Below are positions 38,780 to 50,794 of a stretch of 64,000 nt of DNA, piece by piece. This DNA comes from Saccopteryx bilineata (taxonomy: Eukaryota; Chordata; Mammalia; Chiroptera; Emballonuridae), in assembly GCF_036850765.1 (NCBI RefSeq), contig NC_089493.1, forward strand, positions 264,604,534 to 264,668,533. The letters run 5' to 3'. The notes beneath the pieces were generated by a model. It worked only from the letters and a program-made list of their open reading frames with translations. It was not told the DNA's origin and did not search any database. The position numbers and the translations under genes were made by a program. Positions within the stretch are counted from its first letter, which is position 1; the number at the start of each line of letters is the position of its first letter.

Positions 38780-38969
38780 CAGGGGTTAGCAAACTTTCAG
38801 GCCAGATAGTAAAATACTCTAGGCTCTGTGGGCCGTGCTCTCTCTTTCGCAACTACTCACCTCTGCTATAAAGTAGCCATAGACAACACATAAAGGGTGG
38901 GCATGTGCCAAAAAATTTTTTTATTTCGACACATTCAACAGGCTATGGGCCAGATGTGTTGTGCTGGCC
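38780..38969 (-). mobile_element. Charlie-type hAT MITE, second copy (truncated)
   Basis: Starts CAGGGGTTAGCAAACTTT, 'ggccagatagtaaaatactctaggctctgtgggcc', 'aactactcacctctgct', 'gtagccatagacaacac', ending near 'gggccagatgtgttgtgctgg'. Same family as the 37.6-kb element but opposite orientation. Confidence 0.8.
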
Positions 38970-39118
38970 CCACATCAGCAGCATTCGATCACTTGGGAAC
39001 CTGTTAGAAGTGTGTATTCTTGGCTCCACTTCAGACCTACTGAAGGGTGGCTCTGGGGGTGGCCCAGCATCTATGTCTTAACCAGCCCTACCTACCAGCT
39101 AAGGTGTGAGAACCCCTG
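38970..39118 (-). mobile_element. MER5A-like hAT MITE
   Basis: 'atcagcagcattcgatcacttgggaacctgttagaa' through 'tgtgagaacccctg' is the MER5A (Charlie) order. It directly abuts the preceding MITE. Confidence 0.8.
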
Positions 39119-39417
39119 CTGTAAAACCACAGAACATACTTCAGGGAATGTCAGCCTCGAGATTGAAGGCCTTTTAAGATCTAGTTTTGAACAATTTCCT
39201 TCCTTCATTTAGCAGATACTGTACCCAGGCTGAGCTTCCTGGTAGGTTCCAGAGTGCTGTGCCATCCTTTCCCCAGCTAATGTGTTTGTACAGGTGTTCC
39301 TCAGTGCAGAATGGCTCCCTCTCCTGCCACCACCTGCTTCCTCCCTCACTTCTGCTGGTCATTTGACTAAGCTCAGGGGTTAACTGTCGTGATAGTATGT
39401 TTGAAGCCTCCCAGCCG

Positions 39418-39429
39418 CCCCCCCCCCCC
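39418..39429. repeat. Poly-C run
   Basis: Twelve consecutive C. Confidence 0.95.
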
Positions 39430-39544
39430 AGATTTCCTTCCTCTGCACGTGGGTAGCTGCCAGTGTGGTGTGTCCCCAAACAGGGCACTTCCTGGGTGTG
39501 AGGCACTACAGTTGTTGGCTTTCCTGTCTGCCTTTCCCATTTGG

Positions 39545-39635
39545 ATGTGGGCGCCTTGGACGGGGCCATTTTACTCATCTCTGTATTCCAAACACACACG
39601 AATGTTTGTTGAGTAGTTCATTGAATAAGCGAAGG
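39545..39635 (+). mobile_element. L2 LINE 3' tail (fragment)
   Basis: 'ttactcatctctgtattccaa' then 'gaatgtttgttgagtagttcattgaataag' matches the typical L2 end. Confidence 0.5.
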
Positions 39636-40690
39636 AACATCGTACTTTTAGCATGACACCCGCTTTCTGGTCGAGGTGCTTAGTCTTCGTGTGTGAGGAG
39701 ATAGGGAAATCGAGTCAGCACCTGGGTCCCTGGCGTGCTGTGGTTCTGGAGGCAGGAGGCTCCCAGTTGTTTCCTGTTCTGCCCCCTCTGACTCACCGAT
39801 TGATCGATGTTTGGAAATTGTGACTCATTTTGTTAGAGAAGGAAAGGGAGATTTTGTTCTCCTTATTCTCCTTCTCTTTCAAATAAGCAATAAATAAAAG
39901 TGGCTGACATTCCACTTGGTGCAATAAGAAGCATTTAAATGCATTCTGGTTTTCATAATTGGTAGCTTCTTATAGAAAGGTACTTATTAGAAGAAAAAAA
40001 CTTTCTTGTGTATTTGTTTTCAGCCTTTTCGTCTGTAAAATCAGAAAGTAAGTTGATGTGGGAATTGGCCCTCGCTCCTTTTAAAGATATTTGTGGCAGT
40101 TCACATTTTAGCAGTGGAGAGTTAAGCAACTTCTCTTTTAGTAAGAAATGTGAGGTGTACCCTCTCTGTCTTCAGAGTTTCAAAATGAGTTCACCAGGGT
40201 GGTGAGTAATGATGTCTTAAGCTAGATTATTAAATGTGAAAGAATAAGATGTTCTAGGTTGACATCATGTACCAAATATAGATAAGGCCCGGATCAGCTG
40301 GACTCTAGGCCTGGGGCTCATGCTGGCGCCAAAACACAGCTGAATCTGGCGGTGTCTGTTTTTTCTCCTGACGTGGATGATTGAAGTAAATGCGCTGCTT
40401 TGCCTTTTAAGAATCTTCTCTTGGAAAATCCAAAAAAAGGTGTTAGTTCATTTATCCCTGTAATACTGGAGTTAGAGCTTGGCATTTCACACTGGCCTTT
40501 TATTTTCTTCGTGTTCAGTGTGTTCTAAATGTCTTCGGCTCTTGGTTCTGGAAAACTTACCAATGAAGTAAGCCTCTTTTCAAATCATAACTCTAGGTAA
40601 GGGCTTAACACATGTTAGCCATTGTAATTATTTTGTTATTGCCATTCTAATTATTAGGGAAACATAGTATCTAGTGTCTTAGGTACCTTT
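39636..40690. other. Unique intron, no recognised element
   Basis: No repeat or coding sequence recognised. AT-rich with a few conserved-looking stretches (39890-40000). Confidence 0.45.
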
Positions 40691-40885
40691 ATGTGTTATC
40701 TAATTAAAGTGCTCAACAACCTGGTGTTGCGGGTGCCACGCTGTCTTCATTGTAGAGCGAGGGCTCCACAGCTTAGGACTTCCGGAACACTTGCTTCCAG
40801 TCACACAGATGTCAGCAGGTGAGGCCAGGACGCACACCTGGGTTTGAACTCCATGCTCACTGCTGAGCGGTAACCAGCTTCATGA
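40690..40885 (-). mobile_element. MIR SINE relic
   Basis: 'ttgtagagcgagggctccacag' followed by 'gtcacacagatgtcagcagg' and 'cacacctgggtttgaactccatgctc' is the reverse MIR order. Confidence 0.65.
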
Positions 40886-41114
40886 CCCTTGGGTATCCCT
40901 GGTGGTGATGCCTGGGATCACCACTTAAGAAAGGTAGCACAAACAACTATTGTACCTGGGAAGCTGTCCTAAATGCAGGTCCCAGGGAGGGAGAGGATAG
41001 ATGAGCGAGGCCCCACTCAGTGCCTTCTGCCTGGTGGCTCCGCTTCTCCCACCTGTGCCGCCGCCATGAGGCTGTGAGGGAAGGGGGCCCTCTCACTGCT
41101 CGGTAGCAGTACTG

Positions 41115-41300
41115 CCAAGCCCTTGCTGAGCATTCTACGTTTCTTCTCTTATTTAATCCTTACAGCTCCCCACGAGGTAGGTGTGATGTCATGCCTATTT
41201 GATAAATGAGGACACTGAGGAGCTTGCCTAAGCCACTCCGCTGGTGACCAACAGGGCTGGGATTCTACCCGCGTCACCCTGCTTGTGGCCAGGATGCTTA
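41115..41300 (-). mobile_element. MIR SINE relic
   Basis: 'cttatttaatccttacagctccccacgaggtagg', 'gataaatgaggacactgagg', 'ctgggattctacccgcgtcaccctgc' in the right order for reverse MIR. Confidence 0.85.
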
Positions 41301-42019
41301 ACCCTCGAGCGACCACCTCCCCAGCCAAGTTTGGCCCTCCTGGGCCAGTTCAGAAGTCCAGGACTGCATCCTCGCTGCTGGCCCCACTGCCAGGCTCCTC
41401 TTGCCACAGGGCTAAGAGCTGGGTTGGCCTTGGGGATAGACCAAGGAGCCTTTTCCACTAAGGGGGAATCACTGAGGTCACTTAGCAAGAATACAGGCCA
41501 AGGCTTGGATCTGGGATTCACAGCTGCCCACGTGGGGCCAGTGTGTGACAGGTAAGAGTCACGATTTGCGTCCTCCTATACAGCAGTCTCATCCTTGCCA
41601 ACCCTTGTTTCTAAGGGCTTTGGAGGAGAGAAAGGCGATGCTCGCCCGCCCACATGGTACGGAAGGGATGAAACGTACACAGCCACGTTTGACAGGAGAG
41701 GGCTGTCTCTGTCACATGGCGCTCTCAGCGGTGCCAGGCTTAGGTCATTTCCAATTCTGTGTTGGGAACGGCCTTTTGCAGATACTGGTTATATTTATCA
41801 CTAGCTAACTGATCAGCATATGACACCAGATACGCAAAATTGTAATCTGACTCATGAAAGAATAGATAGTTCATGACTCGATGGTAAAGTAAATATGTTT
41901 TAGAAAATCAAATGGATCATCACATGGAATCAACTTTTCCCTCAGAAAACTTTGTGTAATGAATGGTCTAATAGGAATGTTCGTTCAGACATTTCTGAAA
42001 ACTGCCACCTTAAAGATAT

Positions 42020-42560
42020 TTATACCCAGTTGACCCCAAAATTCCATTTTTAAGAATTTATCCTAAGGGGAAAAATTGGAAATGTGGTCAAAGCTTTATG
42101 GGCAAGAATGTTACAGAGTTATTTATAAATCTAAAAAAGAAAAAAAAAATAGAAACAACCTAATGTCCAATATAAGGGAATAAATTATGCTCAATTCATT
42201 CATTAAATATGATAGTGTAAGTGATACTGTTTTCCAAGAATATTTGAAAACTTGGTAAATGATTATGATATAACCTAAAGAATTATAGATGCTTATCAGC
42301 CTAGTTTTATGAAATAAAAATATAAACACATGAATACATGCACACGTAGCACACACAGTATGTGCAAATGCCATCAGGTGTACACAAGGGCTGGTGCGTG
42401 TAAGTATGTAGAAAAGTACTGGAAGAACATAATTCTCAGTCTTAGCAGGCATCATTTCTGGATGTTGTGAGAATTCCCCCCCCCCCCCCATGCTATGGTT
42501 TCCCATAAAGTTTTCTAAATTTTCTAGAAAGAATGTTACTCTTATTTGAAAACAATAACT
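42020..42560 (+). mobile_element. LINE-1 (L1MC-like) 3' end
   Basis: 'aaaattccatttttaagaatttatcctaaggggaaa', 'gaaacaacctaatgtccaatataagggaataaattatg', 'cttggtaaatgattatgatataacc', 'ataaagttttctaaattttctagaaagaatg' follows the L1MC tail. A 14-C run lies at 42476-42489. Confidence 0.8.
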
Positions 42561-42689
42561 AAGAAAATGTTCAACTTTGCAAAAGAAGAAAGAGTCTTTC
42601 TGAAAGGCTCTGGTATTAATAAAACTATTCACCAAGCACTTTTAAGTGGGAAACAGCGGTGAAGTGCAACAGACAGAATCCGGGGCTGT

Positions 42690-42870
42690 CCTGTACGTGC
42701 TGTGGTCCCCGGGCTTATAATCCAGCCTCTCTAAATCTCAGGGTCCCCATCCGTAAAACTGGGGGAGTCTTAGCACCCATCTCGTAGAGTTGTTGGAGTG
42801 ATTAAATGAGACAAGGGACATGAGCCCCTGACTGGGGCACATGTCTGGAACATCTGCTATTATTACTCCT
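42690..42870 (+). mobile_element. MIR SINE relic
   Basis: 'ctctctaaatctcagggtccccatccgtaaaactggggg', 'ctcgtagagttgttggagtgattaaatgagac' is the MIR core and right part. Confidence 0.8.
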
Positions 42871-43629
42871 GCTATTGTTGTTGTGATTAATGAAGTCCCA
42901 GCTGTATGCCAGACTCTGTGAAGTGTGAGGAGGAGTGTTGCAGTGGGTAAAAATAGTACTGCTCCTCCAGGAACCTCCGATTTGGAGGTGGGAATGGGCA
43001 CTGAAATCTGGTAGGTGCTCTGTAAACCGGGATGTGTGTGCCAGAGCCTGGCGGTTCAGGATGGGTGGAAATGGGGGTGTCATCTGAATTGGGCTGGAAT
43101 CGAGGGGTGGGAGCTTGCAGGAGAGCCAGGTGAGGGCCCTCTTGAGGCCACAGCAAGATTCCAGAGCATTTAAAACTTGGTTCAGTGGGAGGGGTGACCA
43201 AAAAGATGCCTCGGGTGGCACAGAGGTTTTAAATGGGACCTCTATCCAGGAGAGGGTTGTCTTTACATCATAAAACAAAATACCTTTATTTTAAGGAAAC
43301 ACATTTTTTCAGAGCATTCACCTCACTGAGGTGTGTGTGTGTGTGATGGAGGCGGAGCATGACTACAACAGGTTTATTTTCATATTTGAGTTGTAAATAT
43401 TTTGCCCCAATTTTCTTTAACTCAAGAGCTAGGACTGTTTGATGCTCCTTTTACTTCTTCCTGTTTAAGAAGAGTCTTATCCTATTCTCCCAATCACGTT
43501 GCTTTTCTGGTCATTTGTTATTTGGCAAGAGCAGAGGGCGTGGGGGCCAGGGAGTTCTGCCTCCTAAGGGGCCATCAGGAGGTTCTTTCTGCTGCTTAGA
43601 ATAGTGTGAAGAAACCATGGAAGCCCAAG

Positions 43630-44460
43630 TAAGATCTCTAATTATTTCTGTTGAAACTGATTATATTGAGGGTGGAGTGCATTGCCTTTAATTTCTTTGT
43701 GTGCATGTATTTTTTTCCCTTACAAGAAGTATTCTCTTTTCTTTCCTGTTTGTTCCTGCTTGATTTGGGGAGGCTGCTGTTTTCATTGCCTAATTAATGG
43801 GGAAACGTTCTATTGAGGATTTCATCGTGTATGTGTTCTCTGTTTGAACATGGTACAACCTGTGGACCCTTTAAAACATAGTTACATGCTTGACTCTTTA
43901 TAGGGCAATAACTAGATTAATTTTGCAATGCTTTTCAGAATACCATTGTTATTTTTAAGAGAATAGGTTTGCTGTTTTAATAAGACTTGAATGCCATCAA
44001 GACGCCTTAAATTGGCACAGTTGCTTTATAATAGCATGGTTCCTTAAAATGAAGTTTAGAGAATGTTTTATGGAGCCTGGTTGTTTAAGAATGCCTCAGC
44101 TAGATGCTTCTTCCACCCTAGACCACAGTACTAATCGTGTTTTATCCCAATGTTCTTTCAATTGCATCATTCACTATCTTTTTAGCTTATAGCGAGGTTC
44201 ATTGTGTTGAGCTTGCCCCATTCCAGGTTTCACTAATGAGATTCACTTTGTAAAGGAGAATTGAAAATTAATTGGATGATTAATTGCAAGATTCTTGTTC
44301 TTACCAAGGAAAGCTGTAGAAGTCCTGGTTTCAGATAAAATTCACAGTGAACCCTTAATACACACTTTTTTATTTATTATTTGTAAGAGTCTGATCTTGT
44401 GACGAGAATTCAGTGAGAAGGAAGATAATTTTTTTCTGTACATTTGCCATCACTTTGTTG
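43630..44460. promoter_or_regulatory. Repeat-free AT-rich block with homeodomain motifs
   Basis: About 830 bases with no transposon. It contains CCTAATTAATGG (about 43788) and the tandem motif ATTAATTG-gatg-ATTAATTG (44267-44286). It may be a conserved enhancer; this is motif evidence only. Confidence 0.35.
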
Positions 44461-44506
44461 TAAGGCAGTGCATTGTAGTGACAGAGTCAAGTGTATGGAA
44501 TCAGGA

Positions 44507-44553
44507 TCCCTCCCTCCCTCCCTCCCTCCCTCCCTCCCTCCCTCCCTCCCTCC
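44507..44553. repeat. (TCCC)n microsatellite
   Basis: Eleven to twelve uninterrupted TCCC units. The minus strand reads (GGGA)n and so has repeated G-tracts able to form G-quadruplexes. Confidence 0.98.
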
Positions 44554-44929
44554 TATGTCCATTAAGAGTCTCTTTGCCAGCCACTGAGCCCCATGATAGG
44601 AGGAGGTGAGCTCAACGGAATCGTTTTCTCTTAATGGAGACTGAGTCTTGGGAATGGTTAGATGTAGGGGAACAGGAGCAATGTAGGTGGTGGTATTAAG
44701 TGAGGACCCAAAAGGGATTAGTTTGGGGCACTGGGAAGAATGAGATTGGTGTTCAGAGAGTTTGAAATATTAGCGGGATACTCTATATAGATAATTGATA
44801 GAGATCTATAGTGATATTGAGACACTAGTGAGATCTCTCCAAGATACCTCCAAGTGGAGCTGCCCAGTAAATAGGCTGCCCACAGGAGAGTGGTGTACGC
44901 TTGGGAACCATTGACTTGGAGACTTGTCC

Positions 44930-45120
44930 CACCTTTTGTGACCTGTGTCACTTCCCACAGTGTGATCATAGGAAAATCATTTACCCTCTAATCCTGGGTT
45001 CTCTCTGTAAATTAGACATAGAAAGAACATCTGTACAAAGTTGCTGTGAGAAATGAATGAGCTTAATGCACACTAAAATGCTTAGTAACCTCTATACTAG
45101 CAATAAATATTATTATCGTT
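44930..45120 (+). mobile_element. MIR SINE relic
   Basis: 'gatcataggaaaatcatttaccctctaatcctgggttctctctgtaaattag', 'gttgctgtgagaaatgaatgagc', 'tactagcaataaatattatt' in MIR order. Confidence 0.75.
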
Positions 45121-45469
45121 ATTATCATTCTGATGACAATATTATTATCTTAACTTTAACATAAAATTTGCCCCAACCATTTGGGAAGCACCGCACACTG
45201 TAGCCCCCCGTGGAGATTTGTAGTTCATGTTACCTGTTTGATCTGTTGTTTGTTCATTCAATCACAATATTGATTAGTATAAGAACAACTAAAGTGGTAT
45301 TTTTAAAAAGCAACAGGAGCAGTCCTTTATGTTTGTAGACAGGGTTTGTAGTGCCTGGGAAAGTTTAAACAAAACAAGCAGCTTTTAGGAAGTATTTAGA
45401 GAGTATTATTACAATTATAAAAGAAGCAGAAAAAGTATTAGAAGAAACTCTGACAACATAGTGAGTGAG

Positions 45470-45628
45470 TGCAGGCGTACCTCGCCTTATTGTGCTTCAC
45501 TCTGTTGCACTCACAGAGGTGCATTGTTTACAAATCGAAGGCAAGCCCCTCCACCAGCAAAAAGATTACGACTCACTTAATTGTGGTGGTCTGGAACCCA
45601 ACCTACAATATCTCTGGTTATGCCTATA
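45470..45628 (+). mobile_element. Tigger1-derived MITE (mariner superfamily)
   Basis: Ends are inverted (caggcgtacctcgccttattgtgc at left; tatctctggttatgcctata at right). The interior 'ccctccaccagcaaaaagattacgactc' is the tail of the Tigger1 transposase reading frame. It is an internally deleted derivative retaining under 160 bases; the left TA is mutated. Confidence 0.85.
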
Positions 45629-45784
45629 CCTTAGGAAGTAGGAGTTGGAGTAATTTTTCTTCTTTGTTCTACTTTTCTATGCTTTAAGCATACATAACCA
45701 TGGCATATATTACTTCTGTAATCAGAGAAATAAACTAATTGACAATAACAACAACAGTTCCCTCAAAAAAAAAAGTGCAGGTGG

Positions 45785-47055
45785 GAATTAGATGTCTGAG
45801 AAACTGAAAGGGCAAATGTATAGAATTTAGCTTTTTAATATTCTCCTATGTTCGTCTTGCTTTAAATACCGTTTGTCATCTGGCAGTGAAAACGTGAATC
45901 TGACTGTGTAGAAACTGTAGGAACAAAACCAAATGTCCCTAAACAGAGTCTCGAATTACTCTACCCTTTGGGGATCTACGATTTAAATTTTTTTGATAAT
46001 GAAATTTGATCTTGATTTCAACTAAAGCTATTGTGTATTAATCTAACATTTCTATTTAGTAAACATTTTCAGCAGCCTGTAGAGACCAGAGATAATGAAT
46101 AGTTATTTGTCTTCTATTTTGCCCGTGAGTGCTGTGGAATTCAGTCTGCCAGCATGTATAAATGGATGCATTTATGTGTGCCCCTGTCATGCAGAAGAAG
46201 GTGGTAGATGTGTGCTGAATGAACATTCTTCTCTGGGAGAAGTGGATTTCTCCAGAGCTTCGTGATTCTTGACTCCTTTCTTTCATTATGAGGGTACTGT
46301 ATTTAGCAATCACAGGTTTCTGATTTGGCCTGAGGCACTTACCATAAGGTGTAACTGTGATTTTTGCCTCTCTGTGTTTGGAGTCTCCTAGGTGACCCCC
46401 TTTTAGGACTCTTGCCTCTGCCATTGCTGTTGCCGCCTCCATCTTCTCGTTCTACCTATTGGTGCCTGCTTTGTGCCACCTGCCACTTCTCTGACCTCAC
46501 AGGACAATTTCTCATATAGCCCTCTCTCCTGCCACTAATTTTAGTCCCAGAAAACATGCTGTCCTCACTGTATTTGGATAGCCAAGCCTCTTTGTAACCG
46601 GTATTTTGCTGTTAATTGGGAGGGGGTTGCATACCATGAACACATTCTGGGTGCTGCTGTGGTAATGGTGAACAAGACAGACACAGGCCTCTCCCCCCAT
46701 CATCCCCCACATCCCCGCTTCCCATGTGGGGCCTGTTGTCTTATCCCTGGATCCAGGGATCGGCCTTTGTTCTGTCCCCTCACCTTGTCCCACTCTTCAG
46801 AGGCTGTGTCGCGGTGCACAGGGCTGACAGCGGAAGCAGGAGGGCATTCCACGGGAGGAAGCAAGGCTCGGATGGAGCAGCAGGCCTGAGTCTGGTCTCA
46901 GTCCGTCACTAACCTGAGGAAACACCAAGTTCCCTCGAGTTTCATGTCCATGATAGTGCTACTCCTTCACTTGGTGCTTCTTCCTCCCATTCAGCACATA
47001 CTCCCTAGCTACCCAGGTGTGTGCATAGCTGTGGGCAAAGTGTGCAAGTGGGGTG
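45785..47055. other. Unique intron
   Basis: No repeats recognised. The reverse frame at 46056-46442 has no known similarity. Confidence 0.4.
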
Positions 47056-47059
47056 CTAG

Positions 47060-47230
47060 ATCACCTAGATGTGGATTCTGGCCTCACCACATACTGTGTA
47101 ACCTTGGGCAAGCCACTTACCCCTCTGTATCTCAGCCATCAGCTGTAAGACCCCACTTTGGGTTATAAGAATTAGAGGAGTTAATGCAAACAAAGTACTC
47201 AGGATAGCTGGCACATGGTCAGTGCGTTGT
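47060..47230 (+). mobile_element. MIR SINE relic
   Basis: 'gtggattctggcctcaccacatactgtgtaaccttgggcaagccacttacccctctgtatctcag' followed by 'agctggcacatggtcagtgcg' is a good MIR match. Confidence 0.85.
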
Positions 47231-48484
47231 GTGTTGCTGGTGTTGGCTCTGGGAGAGAATGCTGTGGAACACAGCCAGGTTCGAAGAAGTCAAAAGGAGG
47301 GATAGCTTGCTCTGTTTTATCTGTTGTTCCCTGTCCTCTTCTGCCATTATACTCTTTTGATCATAAAAACGCCCACCGTGTCCTAGAAACCCTGGCTTCA
47401 TGGGACACTTTGGGAATACTGGTTCAAGTGGTTTTGATGGATTTGCACAGATTCAGAATCCAGCATACCAACCTCAGCACTTCCAAACCATCTCCAGTCA
47501 GTGGAATGTCATTGTGTCAGTTTGAAGGGGCCACGTCAGGCCGCTAGCCCACCCTGTCTGGCTCCAGGCCTCATGTAGAGGACAATTTTATTTGGACCAG
47601 AGCAAAGGAGGAGATAGCTTTCCTACAAGCCTAGACATAAAATAGGAGAGATTGTCAAGCAAGCTTCTTATCCAGTCATCACCAAATCTCAAATCAAAGG
47701 AGAGGCGGCCTTTCTCTCCCCAGCACACGCGTGCGTGCATATTGTAATGGTGAGGGTAGATTTCAGCAGGGCCCTTATAACCTTTTGTTCTGTACAAGCC
47801 TATCTCAGAGACCATCTGAGGCAGTGAACCTATTTCCAGCCAAATAGAAAAGTCGTTCCCATGCTTTTGCCACTGCACCTTCTCAGAAATGGCAGACCTG
47901 GGGCTGAGGGAGCAGCATGTGGTTGGAGTTGCTTTCCTGACGCAGCTTTGGGGATCTCACCAAAAAAATATCACAAGAAGTGGAGCTGCAACATCCACCA
48001 AACCTCCACAGCAGCCTGAAATACCCAGCTCGCGTTTTGAGTTCATGAATGTGGGCATTAGTGTTGTGTCCACTGCGATTACACAGTGGGCCTTGATGAG
48101 CTATCAATTATAGATGGAATTCAAAGAACACAACTTTAATGCATCACCACTGTGACCTTAAACAGATCTGTTGGGACAGAATAAGTATCAGACATTTAGT
48201 CATGTTGAAAGCTGTCTTAGAGTTTTGAAGTTATCAGTGGTCTCAAATATCTGGGAAGAGAAAACCTCTGTATTCCTTAAGCAGTGAAGATATAAAGTAG
48301 TACTTATAGCTTTTAACATGTTTGCAAAATTGGGATCATCCTTTTCAAAAGTCATTCTGATTCTGAGGCTGTGAAGAAGGACCTGTCCATGAGGAAGAGT
48401 TTGTGGTACCTAGTTTTACTGGGCTGCTCTGGGCATTGGCAAGGGAACTCCAGGGGCGTCCAGTGCCACTCCGTCGTGGCACAA
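47231..48484. other. Unique intron
   Basis: No repeat or exon-like sequence recognised. Confidence 0.4.
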
Positions 48485-48695
48485 GGAGCCAGCTCACCTG
48501 GGTTTGCACCGGCCCCAACACTTTTCACTGTACTGTGATTTGGGCCAGTCGCTGTGCCTAGTGTCCTCAACTGAAAAATGGATGACTAGAATGTTGGCAT
48601 GTGCTTTTCATGAGTCAGTGCAGATAAAGTGTTTAGAACAGTGACATGGAATAAGGCAGGTAAGCATTGGATACTAATATGGTAGAGGCTTGATG
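48485..48695 (+). mobile_element. MIR SINE relic
   Basis: 'ctcacctgggtttgcaccggccccaacacttttcactgtactgtgatttgggccagtcgctgtgcc' then 'aagtgtttagaacagtgacatgg' spans most of a MIR. Confidence 0.75.
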
Positions 48696-50274
48696 TAGCA
48701 TTAGCATGGCTCCCAGGTAAACTGGAGGAAGCTGTGAGGATATGCAGAGAAGATGCACTGCTTGCCATTGAGATTCAGGAAGAAGCCAGGAGCCTAGGAA
48801 GCACCTCTGTGTGCCAGCTGTCTCTTGAGGACACTGATGGTTGTCCATACCAGACACCAGGTGCTCTGGGTCCAGAACTGGTCACTGTTCTTGAAGCACC
48901 CACAGTGCTGGGTAGGGGGCAGGCCTGAAAACACACGCTTTAAGAAAATGCCATAGAGTACAAATATATGCCATTTCAATGAGTGCTAGAATGGAACTGA
49001 AACTCCAAAACGAGAGGTTAATTCAACTAGATAATCTAAGAAGATAATATTTGAGTTAATTATTACCCCTTCAGGGTGAGCTGCCTCTGTGAGTGGTGCT
49101 CCAGTTAGGGGCTATCAGAGGGCGTTATCCAAAGACATTGACCAGGAAGCACATTTTTTCTCCCTGACTTACAGCCAACAGGTCCCTCAGGAGTGGATTC
49201 AGGCCACCCGGACTCAGACAAGAGCCTTGCCACAGCCTATTGACTCAGCGCCACTGTCAGCAGCCTGTCCTTCCTCCCCTCTTCCAGGCTGGCTTCCCCC
49301 CTGTGGGTGGGTCTCTGAGGGAGACCAGCCAGGCCAGCCAGCGGCACGGGACCTGAGGACCTGGAATGCTGGGAGCCTGGAGCTGGGACCATTGGGGGCC
49401 AGATCACCTCCCACCAGGGCCCACCACCCTGGCCAGGACTAGAAGACCCACTGTGCCTTCCGTCTGTGGCACCTGTTCCCAGAGCCCAGGTTGCTCAGCT
49501 CAGTTCCCATTATGCCTCAGAGACTATGCCCAGCTCACCTCAGCTGGACCGTTGAGGTGCCTCTGAAATTTCTCAGCCATCTATTTTTAGACCTTGGTCT
49601 AGGCAGGGCAAATCTCTTTAATGGCTAATCTCACTTACTTTTCATACTTTTATTCTTGGAGGGTAAGCTTATACCTTCTGTGCTTGGGGCTCTCTCACCC
49701 TTGTTCCCTTCATGTCATTGGCTAATGGGGAGCATTATGTAGAAAGGGAAGTACTCTTCAGAGGATGGTGAGCAGCCCCTGATTGCTGGATTACTGATAT
49801 GGGGAATGTATGAAGTAACGTGTGTTACATTATATGTATGTTACATTATAAAAATTATTAATGGAGCAACAGTAGGAGGAGAGAGTGAGCGGGAAGGCAA
49901 GCAGGGGTGAGTGTGTGTGCAGGTTTGTGGAGGGGAGGGAAGGTTTTGGCAGATGACTGCACACATGAATAAGAGCCCCTGTCTTGGTGGCACATGCTGT
50001 CAGGCAGAGTGTGTGTCCTTAGAAGAAACTGGAATGAGAAAGAAGTAATGAAAGAGGAAGACCTTATGGATGGTTTTCCCCTGAGAGCTGTCCTGACTGT
50101 TGTCATGATTGTCCTGTGTCTGGAGGTCTGCCTTTTCCTGCACCGTTTGTTCTGAGCACCCGCAGTGACCACAGAGATTGCATGTGCTAATGGACAAGGG
50201 CCTTGGTATCAATCAGGACCTGGTTTCTCTCTCATGCATAGTAGTGGCATGACTGGATTTGTGCTCTGGGAAGG

Positions 50275-50355
50275 CCCCTCTGGCTACAGTGCAGATGTGG
50301 GCAGTGAAAGACTTGCCCAACGTCACATAGCTGGTAACTGATAGGGCCTGACTGG
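50275..50355 (-). mobile_element. MIR SINE fragment
   Basis: 'gtgaaagacttgcccaacgtcacatagctggtaactgatagggcc' is the reverse MIR core. Confidence 0.6.
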
Positions 50356-50654
50356 CACCTCCCCATGCCCATGCCATTTCTCTGGGGCCGCTTGGTGTCA
50401 CCATATGCTCCTGTATTCTGAAGTTCCCTCGGAGATAGGGTTGAGAAGGGTGGCTGTTCGTGATGCCTAGGCTACCTGTGTTCTTAGGGCTACTTACCCA
50501 CAGGGCATTGTTCTCTGCCTGTTTTAATCTGTAATTCTACAGGGCTCCCCTCTTAAAAGGTCACGCAGTCCATCCTCAGCATGATACCCTGGGTCGAACA
50601 GACCTGCCAGGGTAATCCCCGAGGGAGGCTGGATGCCCCACAGAGGACAAGGAC

Positions 50655-50775
50655 ACGGACTATTTCTTGAGCACTTACTGTGTGCCAGGGCATCCCACCT
50701 ATCCGAGACACTTTGTAACTCCATCCCGGCATCAACATCCAGCCCCATGAGTTGGGTCCCAACTGCCTCCGGGAA
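50655..50775 (-). mobile_element. MIR SINE fragment
   Basis: 'tatttcttgagcacttactgtgtgccagggcatcc' is the reverse MIR 3' part. Confidence 0.65.
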
Positions 50776-50794
50776 GGGACTATTGGAATCTTTT

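Noticed and set aside
42123..42635. Reverse-strand frame of 170 codons
   Set aside because: It lies across the L1MC-like 3' end and a poly-C run on the antisense strand, so it is a by-product of repeat sequence.
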